Assembly: GCA_017882205.1 (NCBI GenBank)
Contig: JADGPY010000284.1
Span: 1 to 11,328, forward strand
Direction: 5' to 3'
DNA from: Chitinophagaceae bacterium
GTDB taxonomy: Bacteria; Bacteroidota; Bacteroidia; Chitinophagales; Chitinophagaceae
DNA length: 11,328 nt
The position numbers were made by a program, and so were the translations under genes. Below are positions 1-7,158 of this stretch, in pieces. The notes under the pieces were generated by a model. That model did not search any database and had not been told where the DNA came from. It worked only from the letters and a program-made list of their open reading frames with translations. Positions within the stretch are counted from its first letter, which is position 1, and every line of letters starts with the position of its first letter.

Positions 1-803
1 ATGATATAAGGTTTTTTAGCTACCAGGGGGGTGTTTTCTTTAATCTTCAGATACATATTGACCTTATGATCACCAATCGTGCTATCCACATCAAGTATTA
101 ATAAATCGGGACTGAAATAATAATAGCCTCTTTCTTTGAGCAGAGCGTCTATCCTTGAACGTTCACCCTTCACTACATCAAGATTAAAAGGATCGCCCGG
201 ATGTAAAATGGATACTTTTTTTGTTGCGATAATGGCTTTTCCTATAGACGATAGGCTATCCATTACATAACTTACATTCTTGATCGTGTATACTGGTCCG
301 GGTTCTAATGTGTATGTGGCATGTGCCTTTTTATTCTTAACGGTAGTATCTCCCACAGCATCTGCATGGAAATAACCAATATTTTCCAGATAGTTTTTTA
401 ACACCTTTACATTATAATCGAGGCTTACGCTACTCAAGAGCACAGGTGGTTGGCCAAGCTTTCTAAAGAAATTTCTTATCCATCCACCTTTTGCAGGATC
501 ACCTCCTATATTATAGAAGGCAAGTTTAAAAGGGATGCCTAAAAATTTATTGTTAGCGTTTGGGCGTGGCAGGTGTTCTGTCATGTCCATAACCTTGTTT
601 TTTACTTTTTTTGAAAGTGTGCTGTCTTTTACTTTGACAGTTGCACCTGTATATAAAGCATCCCCTTTTGGAATAAGCTTTGTGTAATTGCAGGAAAATA
701 GGAGAAAAAATAGGGGGAGCATCCTTACCCAAGACAGAAGTCTTGGGTAAGTTACCCAAGACTTCTGTCTTGGGGTTATGCCTGCATATCTAATACCCAT
801 CAT
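1..803 (-). CDS. tamL: TamL, BamA-family outer-membrane assembly lipoprotein (N-terminal part, cut by left window edge)
   Basis: The reading frame stays open from ATG 803 (a second ATG is at 800) to the window edge, about 267 codons, so the C-terminal barrel lies outside. The protein has a lipoprotein signal, MLPLFFLLFSC, with the lipidated Cys at residue 38 if translation starts at 803. Mature sequence begins CNYTKLIPKGDALYTGA, the typical opening of Bacteroidota BamA/TamA lipoproteins (Cys, then 'lxPxGexLYtGa'). POTRA-like stretches follow, including YTLEPGPVYTIKNVSY and LKERGYYYFSPDLLILDVD. From family knowledge, TamL is the outer-membrane partner of TamB, anchored at the outer membrane with a 16-strand barrel. 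It lies 3 nt downstream of the tamB stop, so the two are probably co-expressed. Start choice is uncertain. ATG 722 gives a signal with no positive charge, whereas 803 or 800 gives a basic n-region but includes a palindromic repeat (residues 10-27). Family assignment is firm; TamL versus another BamA paralogue rests mainly on the neighbour. Confidence 0.85.
   Translation of the reverse strand, partial: MMGIRYAGITPRQKSWVTYPRLLSWVRMLPLFFLLFSCNYTKLIPKGDALYTGATVKVKDSTLSKKVKNKVMDMTEHLPRPNANNKFLGIPFKLAFYNIGGDPAKGGWIRNFFRKLGQPPVLLSSVSLDYNVKVLKNYLENIGYFHADAVGDTTVKNKKAHATYTLEPGPVYTIKNVSYVMDSLSSIGKAIIATKKVSILHPGDPFNLDVVKGERSRIDALLKERGYYYFSPDLLILDVDSTIGDHKVNMYLKIKENTPLVAKKPYI
725..775. repeat. Double palindrome (REP/BIME-like) at the 5' end of tamL
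   Basis: Bases 728-750 and 752-774 are exact reverse complements around a single central G at 751, giving a 23-bp inverted repeat. Each arm is also a hairpin by itself. In the left arm, 725-735 (TTACCCAAGAC) pairs with 740-750 around loop AGAA. In the right arm, 755-762 pairs with 767-774 around loop TTCT. The unit can therefore fold as one long hairpin or as two short ones. Two inverted copies of one short palindrome resemble the pairs of REP sequences mobilised by RAYT-type transposases. No second copy and no transposase occur in the window, so the class is inferred. It lies between the tamB stop and the tamL lipobox, in a frame that remains open. A terminator or attenuator role is possible, but no U-tract follows directly in the direction of transcription. 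Confidence 0.8.
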
Positions 804-806
804 GAA

Positions 807-3800
807 TTACTTTTGTTGAGGAACCACTGGTTGATTATTATTGGCTGTTGGCTGTACGGTACTATTATTTTTCTTCTCCAAATTTTTCCTGTTTCTCCTG
901 GCATGCAATATTTCCTTAAAACGGTTATAATCTACAGAAATGATGAAGCTTACACCCGTTTCAATAATGTATCCTTCTAATGCGCCTTCATAATCATTTT
1001 TACGGTAGACTCGTAACATGTATTTTCCATCCTTGCTTAGCTTATAATCTATTGCAATATTCCCGGCTACATTATTCTGTTGTTGGTTTGTTGGTAGTGG
1101 ACCTTCCAATTCAAAATTGCTTCCAACGGTAACGGTTAGCCGATCATTTAGCAATTGTTTAGAAACGGCAACATTAAAATCAGTCCTGTTTTGTTTATTT
1201 CCTGTTGTATAGTCTTCGGTGGTGGCAAGATCGAAGTTTATGTCAACTCCAGCTATTAAACCCTCAGTTAGTTTATTCAGTTGTTCGGTGAGCAGCTTGC
1301 TCACGCTCTGCCGGGCAAAAGTGTTGGCATTCAGGGAGCCACCACTGCTATTGTCGAATGGATTTTGTCCTACAAATCGATTCAACAGGAGCAAAGCAAA
1401 TACTTGCTTATTCAGTTCGCTGGGTTCTTGCCTCAGTTGAATTAATTTAATTTCTACAGTGCTGATAATATCTTTTGATACATTGTAATTTTTTTCTTCA
1501 GGTAATATAATATCAAATGTTATTTGGGGTTTAAGGATTTCTCCTGCCAGTGTAAGATGAACTTCAAATGGGAGTTTCTGTTTATATGTATTAGGATCTC
1601 CTTCCGTTTGCCCCTGTACAAGATCTAGTGGGGGAGTATTAGCTATATATATTGCGGTTACATCTATCTCTGCGGTTGTTGGTTCACCTGTCCAAACAAT
1701 CCGGCTTCCTTTCTGAATGATGAATTTTCTCTTTATAAAATTGAACGAGAGGTCGTAAGATCCCTCGTTTATTTCATAACTTCCTACCAATGTGATCTTT
1801 CCACTTTCGTCAATTCCACCGGTCAATTGCCCTTCTCCTTTTAGCTTTAAAAAATCTCCATTGCCTTCATCAACGATCAGGTTAAATGTGGCATTCTTAC
1901 TTACACTTATATTTACTGATACATTATACCCCTGGAGTGGTGACATCTTCAGTGAATCGTATGCTGCCATGAATAGAGAGTCTTCATGGGTGGCGCTATA
2001 GTCAACGAATCTTACAATACCTTCACGCTGAACAACACCGGGCTCATCCTGTGGAAGTACTACGGTAAAATTGGTTTTATCATTGATTGTCAGATTTCCA
2101 TCAATAATTGGATTAGAGGTTGTTCCCCGTATGGTAAGCGCGGTTGAGAAAACCATTTTACCATAAAAGAGCCTGTTGTCTTTTTTAGTTGAATTAATTG
2201 CCTGGAAGTTGTCTGCATTTATTTTCAGGTCAAAAGTGTAATTAATAAAGTCTGCAGTATTGATAGCTCCGTCAAATACGATTGCATTGTTGGCAGTGTC
2301 TTTAATGGTGAATTTATTCAATTCTATCCCCTTATTATTAATAATTACTATTGCTTCCTTATCAATTTTAAAGAGACTATTGAGGGATGAAACAATGAAG
2401 GCAGTATTGTTGAAATTCATCTTTCCATCTATATTTGGTTTATTCAGTGTTCCATTCAATGTGATCTTGCCATACAAATTTCCCCGGGCATCACGGATTC
2501 CACCATGTGTGAAACCTTCCAATGATTTCGTTTGAAGACTTACAACATTTATTGTAAGATCAAAGCTGCTGTTGTTCTGAGGCTTAACAAAATAATTCCC
2601 TTGTATATTTACATTATTTCCCCGCCCGGTAAGCGTAATATCTGCATTGTATTGATTGGAGATTGTATTATTAACTTTTGCCAACACGTCACCAAGTGTG
2701 TCATTATAAATACTAAGATTGTTTACGCTTAGGTCAGTTGTAAATGTGGGCAGAACCTGCAGATTTTTTACAGTGGCATTTCCATTTAAAGTGCCGTTTA
2801 CCAGCAATGAGTCATTTTGTATAAATCCGGTAAGAGTAGCAATACTGAAATTTTTAAAATCGATACTTAATGGTTTATTTGTTCCTGAACCAATGGTATT
2901 CAAACTGAGTTGCTGGCTTCCCTGGCTTAGGATAAAATTGTTTGCGGTAAGGTCTTTGTTAAAATACTGAATGCTATTGTTAGTGCTTACACTCCATTTT
3001 AGATAGTTTAATAAGAGGTTATCAGGTTTCAGGCTGAAGCTATAATTATTCAATGAAGGCTGACTGAGCATCCCGCTAACTGTGTATTTGTTTGTTGATT
3101 TACCATCCTTGATATTAAGAGTGAAGTCAAGGTTGTTATTCTGAATTGAGCCGTTTAAAGTGGTTGCATAAACGGCAATGCTGCTACCACTTTTTAATTG
3201 ATGAAGGGACGAGTTAAAAGTTAACGCTCCATTTTTTGTGATAGCTTCCAATCTTACATCATCTATTGTATATGATCCATACACCATATAAGGTGCTGTT
3301 ACAAATGCGCTCCATCCACTATCACTTGCAAAATGCCCTCCAAAACTTACAGGTTTTAGTTTGCTAAGAGAGGGGAAAAATGCTTTTAAGGCTGCATTTT
3401 CAACTACACCTCCACTTATACTAAAACTGTAAGGATCGACCTTTGCAGCATTCTTTTTCGGGGACATAGAAAAATATGGATCGATGGCTTGTTGAACTAC
3501 ATCAGCAAGTTGGGTTAACTTATATCTACCCTGTAGGGCAATATTCAGAAAATCGCTTTTTATGACCATGTGATGATTGTTTCCATCACTGGTGGCAATT
3601 ATCTGTAATGAATCAAATTGCATTCTTTGACCATTGTTAACCAGGATGGAACGCGTAACTATTAAATTACCGGCCAGATTATCAGGGTCTATATTTGTGA
3701 ATTCTGCCGAAATCTTACCATGATAAACAATATCCTGCGAACCGAGGTGAAGGGGTAACGTTTTAATGCTGTCTATGTCAGCGGTTAAATTCAACGATGG

Positions 3801-5903
3801 ATATTTTCCATTAATGGATCCACTGGCATCGAATGAGAGATCAATATTGGGGTCATGAATACTTCCTACTGCCGTATAGTTTTTATTGGCGATCGTGCCA
3901 TCAATTTTTACATTATGATACGTATATTTATTGATCTCTGCCGAAGTAATGACACCACTAACCCTGGCATTCGCTGTTGCCGGATCGTATCCCGTTCCCT
4001 TGATAACGAAATTGGTTGAGACCATCCCTATATTATCTGGTTGGCCTGTGATCTTTCCAATGTTTAGAGAACTTGCATTTATGGCCAGGTCATAACTTGC
4101 TTTTTTAGCATCGGAAAATTTTTTAAGTGTTCCTTTTACGTTTGCAGATCCGAGGCTTGTTTTAACTGATATATCAGTTGCCACGTCATCTATATTTCCT
4201 TTAATCCTGCCAGATGCACTGATATTGTCTGGTAATGTAAAATTTTTGGGTAAAGTATTTTTTGGAAGGAAGGCTTCAATATCCCTTCGGGTTGAATTGA
4301 AATAAGGGATATTCAAATCTGCACTGATTTTTTTTGGATCGGGTAAACCACTGATTGTACCTGTGGCATATAAACTGGTTTCATGTTCCTTAATCTGTAC
4401 GTTTTCTAAGTGCAGGTTATCAAGGCGACCATTGACCCGGCCATCCAGCAACCATGTTGCGGAGGGATTAGAAAAAGCAGGCTGATCCCTCAGGATGGGT
4501 GCAAATGTCAGAAGGTCTTTAATCAGTAAATGACTCTTAACAAAGTTAAGCTCCATATAAAGTACCCCCGGGTTTTTTACCAATTCATCAAGGGAGGGAT
4601 AACGGATGACTGCCTTATTTTGCAGCAGTGTACCAGGTGTTTTAAGATATAGATTAGTGAGAGTTGTGCCGGTAGCTGTATAAAACAAATCAGTAGTAAG
4701 TTCATTTAATACGAAACCACTTTTTTCTTTCAATGATCCTGATTTAATCGAAGCATAAATGGTATCAGTATTAAATAAGAAATTAGTTGCTTTCATATTA
4801 ACATCCCTAAGATCCAGGTGTCCGTAATCCATGCCATATTTCTCTACTGGCATGGAGGTATAGTTTACTTTAAAGTTGCTCTCCTTTATTGTAACATTAT
4901 TCGATTTCAGAGTAAAGAGTGGTACCGCTTCAGCGGCCTGTTGCTGTGAAGGGGTTACTGTAGATAAGGGTGAATCACCCATATCAACGCCGATATCAGA
5001 TTTACTGATTGCCAGATCTTTAAAATCAAATTTTCCATCTTTCAGATTCAATTTATCCGGGTGTGCAATCAAATTTCCGATTTTAAGGCTTGTAGAAATA
5101 TATGATGGCACACTTTTGTAATCAACATCAATATCATTAAGTAATATCTCCGAACTTTTGAATTGTGGATACGCATTCGGTTTTTGTGTTGAAACAGGTA
5201 CGACAGCAATTATTTTTTGCTTTAGCGGTTCATTTTGATAAAAGTATCCTTTTACACCATTCAGTGTTATAGATGGCGCATTAAAGTACATGTGAGAAGG
5301 ATCGAAGGTTGAGATCTTTGTATCAAAATGAGTGATGAAAAGATTCATATCATTCCCGGTTATGATATCTCTATAGATGATCCGGGTGTTGTTTACAATG
5401 ATATTGTCTATATCCATTTTCATGGAAGCGGTAGTATCCAACTTCTGAGCAGTTGGCTGGTTGCCTGAGAATGCATTAACGATAAATTGAAAATTAAAGA
5501 CCGTATCTGGTTGTAAACGCTTAACTTTTAAAGTTATATTTTCAAGATCGATTTTTTTTATCTGGAGTTCATTTTTCAGAAGGCGAAACATGTTGAGATC
5601 TACTTTTAACTTTCCGCCAGATAATAAGGTATCCTTTGACAGGTCTTCGAGATATACATCATAAAGTGAAACAGAATTTGGGAACTGAATATTGAGTTTT
5701 CCTATTTCTACCCTGGTAGTAAGCTTTTTTTCAAGGTAATTTGTAATCCTGATCTTTATATAGTTCTGAACAGGAGCTGTTTGTACGAGTATGATAGCAA
5801 GAATAACCAGGAAAAAGATGGATAGCATGAAGACAACAAATACATTGCCTACTACATTCCACAAGTATCTCTTTTTTTTGGGCGGGTTTGTTGTTGATTG
5901 CAT
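807..5903 (-). CDS. tamB: Translocation and assembly module protein TamB (AsmA-like, DUF490 C-terminus)
   Basis: This 1698-residue protein is clearly longer than the roughly 1260-residue Escherichia coli TamB, as is usual in Bacteroidota. A basic N-terminus (PPKKKR, residues 7-12) is followed by one inner-membrane anchor at about 17-40. An AsmA-type start comes next: APVQNYIKIRITNYLEKKL, then KLNIQFPNSVSLYDVYLED. The long middle consists of repeating amphipathic beta segments rich in N, S, T and alternating hydrophobics, expected to form a lipid-conducting groove across the periplasm. The conserved DUF490 end has GSYDLSFNFIKRKFIIQKGS and TGEPTTAEIDVTA near residue 1380-1420, then LLLNRFVGQNPF near 1505. 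The tail is low-complexity and rich in N and Q. From family knowledge, TamB bridges inner and outer membranes and acts with a BamA-type partner in outer-membrane assembly or phospholipid transport. That partner, tamL, follows after 3 nt. The start is the only plausible ATG before the basic and membrane segments; a weak TGGAG lies 11 nt upstream. Confidence 0.93.
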   Translation of the reverse strand: MQSTTNPPKKKRYLWNVVGNVFVVFMLSIFFLVILAIILVQTAPVQNYIKIRITNYLEKKLTTRVEIGKLNIQFPNSVSLYDVYLEDLSKDTLLSGGKLKVDLNMFRLLKNELQIKKIDLENITLKVKRLQPDTVFNFQFIVNAFSGNQPTAQKLDTTASMKMDIDNIIVNNTRIIYRDIITGNDMNLFITHFDTKISTFDPSHMYFNAPSITLNGVKGYFYQNEPLKQKIIAVVPVSTQKPNAYPQFKSSEILLNDIDVDYKSVPSYISTSLKIGNLIAHPDKLNLKDGKFDFKDLAISKSDIGVDMGDSPLSTVTPSQQQAAEAVPLFTLKSNNVTIKESNFKVNYTSMPVEKYGMDYGHLDLRDVNMKATNFLFNTDTIYASIKSGSLKEKSGFVLNELTTDLFYTATGTTLTNLYLKTPGTLLQNKAVIRYPSLDELVKNPGVLYMELNFVKSHLLIKDLLTFAPILRDQPAFSNPSATWLLDGRVNGRLDNLHLENVQIKEHETSLYATGTISGLPDPKKISADLNIPYFNSTRRDIEAFLPKNTLPKNFTLPDNISASGRIKGNIDDVATDISVKTSLGSANVKGTLKKFSDAKKASYDLAINASSLNIGKITGQPDNIGMVSTNFVIKGTGYDPATANARVSGVITSAEINKYTYHNVKIDGTIANKNYTAVGSIHDPNIDLSFDASGSINGKYPSLNLTADIDSIKTLPLHLGSQDIVYHGKISAEFTNIDPDNLAGNLIVTRSILVNNGQRMQFDSLQIIATSDGNNHHMVIKSDFLNIALQGRYKLTQLADVVQQAIDPYFSMSPKKNAAKVDPYSFSISGGVVENAALKAFFPSLSKLKPVSFGGHFASDSGWSAFVTAPYMVYGSYTIDDVRLEAITKNGALTFNSSLHQLKSGSSIAVYATTLNGSIQNNNLDFTLNIKDGKSTNKYTVSGMLSQPSLNNYSFSLKPDNLLLNYLKWSVSTNNSIQYFNKDLTANNFILSQGSQQLSLNTIGSGTNKPLSIDFKNFSIATLTGFIQNDSLLVNGTLNGNATVKNLQVLPTFTTDLSVNNLSIYNDTLGDVLAKVNNTISNQYNADITLTGRGNNVNIQGNYFVKPQNNSSFDLTINVVSLQTKSLEGFTHGGIRDARGNLYGKITLNGTLNKPNIDGKMNFNNTAFIVSSLNSLFKIDKEAIVIINNKGIELNKFTIKDTANNAIVFDGAINTADFINYTFDLKINADNFQAINSTKKDNRLFYGKMVFSTALTIRGTTSNPIIDGNLTINDKTNFTVVLPQDEPGVVQREGIVRFVDYSATHEDSLFMAAYDSLKMSPLQGYNVSVNISVSKNATFNLIVDEGNGDFLKLKGEGQLTGGIDESGKITLVGSYEINEGSYDLSFNFIKRKFIIQKGSRIVWTGEPTTAEIDVTAIYIANTPPLDLVQGQTEGDPNTYKQKLPFEVHLTLAGEILKPQITFDIILPEEKNYNVSKDIISTVEIKLIQLRQEPSELNKQVFALLLLNRFVGQNPFDNSSGGSLNANTFARQSVSKLLTEQLNKLTEGLIAGVDINFDLATTEDYTTGNKQNRTDFNVAVSKQLLNDRLTVTVGSNFELEGPLPTNQQQNNVAGNIAIDYKLSKDGKYMLRVYRKNDYEGALEGYIIETGVSFIISVDYNRFKEILHARRNRKNLEKKNNSTVQPTANNNQPVVPQQK

Positions 5904-6081
5904 AACACTATAAACTCCAGGATGTATAATTATCTGCTAACTAATCAAATAATGCACCAATTAACCGATCTTTTATCCCTACGGGATTAGGCGTTTGAAG
6001 AAAGATTAATCATTTTTTCTACCAATATTTATTCCCTCCTGGAATCATCGTTTTATGGGGAAAAATTTACCCAGGAAAGCA
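5904..6081. other. Gene-free gap between the cyclase and tamB; probable site of a tamB promoter
   Basis: This 178-nt stretch has no credible gene and is the only sizeable gap in the window. Its position just upstream of tamB, after a tight four-gene cluster, makes it the likely place for a tamB-tamL promoter. I could not find a convincing Bacteroidota promoter (TTTG near -33 with TAnnTTTG near -7); GCATTATTTG at about 5944-5953 (minus strand) is only a partial resemblance. Small imperfect inverted repeats are present: ATCCC-TAC-GGGAT around 5976-5988, and TGGG/CCCA arms at 6056-6073 just after the cyclase stop. Neither is followed by a proper T-run in the direction of transcription, so I do not call a terminator. 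Read-through from the upstream cluster remains possible. Confidence 0.5.
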
Positions 6082-7158
6082 TCAGATTTTGAGGGTAAAT
6101 AGTTCAATTCCAGAGCCTTTTCCTTTTAAATCGATCATGCCAAGGCTTTCACTCTGCCATTCTTTTAGATCAATATTGTCGATAAAATCTTTGGAAACTA
6201 TAAAATTATGGTTCAGCTCATTACAGGCACTACGGATTCTTGCAGTTGTATTCATGGTGTCTCCGCTCATGGCAAGATCTTTTTTAATAACCCCTATCTC
6301 ACCAATGGTGACATCGCCTAAATGAATGCCTACCCTGAATTCGGGGATGATACCATATTCACGCCTGAAGTGCTCACTTTTTTTCTGTATATTTTTACGG
6401 GATTGTATAACGGCTGCCATGCATTTACGGGTATTGTTTTTTTCAAATAACCATGAGGTAACTACTTCATCACCTACGTACTGATAAATTCTACCTTCAA
6501 ATTCAATTACAGCCGAGGAGACCAGGTAAATAAAATCACGGATAAATTTGAAATATAGCTGATGTCCAAGTTTCTCAGCAATTGGCGTGGAATCCTTTAA
6601 ATCGATGAACATAACAATGCGTTTTTCAATCTTAGGCTGCAGGTACCTACCTAATAAAATATCAACAAATACCCCGGGAGAATATTTTTCATTGATAATA
6701 AGAAAAAGCTGGGTGATAAAAAAAATGATCATCCAATATATTATCTTATTTAATAGCCAGTCTTTGTACAATGCATAGTCCAGGATACTTTGTAAGGCTT
6801 CCTTATGTGTCATTCTCTCGATCAAAATAGAATCAGCATACTGCATGAGAAAGTTGATCGCAAATGCAGAGGCAAGGAGAATCAGGCTTTTTAATGTGAA
6901 ATTGAGCCAGAGAGGGTAGCGGCGAAGAATCTTTTTTAATTTATAAACGAACAGGTAACCCATGAACAGGCTGACTCCAAACATAAGTATTTCTCTCAGC
7001 AGGATGCTTCGGGTGGGGTGAAGCTTGTCCGATTGGTCCCTGAGTAGCATGATGATATAATCCGTCACTGTCCAGAAAATGGCTATAGAAAAAATCGATT
7101 TAAGCCTGTACTTAGTTACATTAGAAATATGGAACGACCTTGTTTTAAAAAATTTCAT
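6082..7158 (-). CDS. Membrane-anchored class III adenylate/guanylate (nucleotidyl) cyclase
   Basis: This 358-residue protein has an N-terminal membrane half and a C-terminal cyclase domain. Four hydrophobic segments are visible at about 20-38, 52-72, 87-105 and 136-155. The catalytic domain spans about 178-358. Metal-binding aspartates are D186 in MFIDLKDS and D230 in YVGDE. The transition-state pair is N303 and R307 in GDTMNTTAR, and D294 is in the usual second base-selecting position. The first base-selecting position, usually Lys in adenylate cyclases (VKTIGD), is Gln226 in IYQYVGD, so the base used (ATP, GTP or a pyrimidine) is not settled by the sequence. The reaction expected is NTP to 3',5'-cyclic NMP at the cytoplasmic face of the inner membrane. 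There is no HAMP, PAS or GAF sensor, so the membrane part may be the sensor. Its ATG overlaps the ppk1 stop as ATGA (7155-7158), indicating translational coupling. Confidence 0.9.
   Translation of the reverse strand: MKFFKTRSFHISNVTKYRLKSIFSIAIFWTVTDYIIMLLRDQSDKLHPTRSILLREILMFGVSLFMGYLFVYKLKKILRRYPLWLNFTLKSLILLASAFAINFLMQYADSILIERMTHKEALQSILDYALYKDWLLNKIIYWMIIFFITQLFLIINEKYSPGVFVDILLGRYLQPKIEKRIVMFIDLKDSTPIAEKLGHQLYFKFIRDFIYLVSSAVIEFEGRIYQYVGDEVVTSWLFEKNNTRKCMAAVIQSRKNIQKKSEHFRREYGIIPEFRVGIHLGDVTIGEIGVIKKDLAMSGDTMNTTARIRSACNELNHNFIVSKDFIDNIDLKEWQSESLGMIDLKGKGSGIELFTLKI

Noticed and set aside
553..759. Minus-strand 68-codon frame overlapping tamL
   Set aside because: It is out of frame with the lipobox and POTRA-like sequence of tamL, which is the better reading; its N-terminus simply reads through the palindrome.
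725..775. CRISPR repeat
   Set aside because: Only two inverted arms with a single central base exist; there are no direct repeats or spacers.
2260..2535. Plus-strand open frames opposite tamB, the cyclase, ppk1 and the HD gene (this one is the longest within tamB)
   Set aside because: Their composition is that of antisense copies of the real genes; none shows a recognisable domain, start context or conserved motif.
5999..6025. Tiny frame MINLSSNA after an AGGAGG-like stretch upstream of tamB (minus strand)
   Set aside because: The AGGAGG lies about 21 nt before the ATG, too far for a normal start, and Bacteroidota rarely rely on this signal.
6056..6073. TGGG/CCCA hairpin after the cyclase stop as a terminator
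   Set aside because: The stem is short with a mismatch and has no following T-run on the minus strand.
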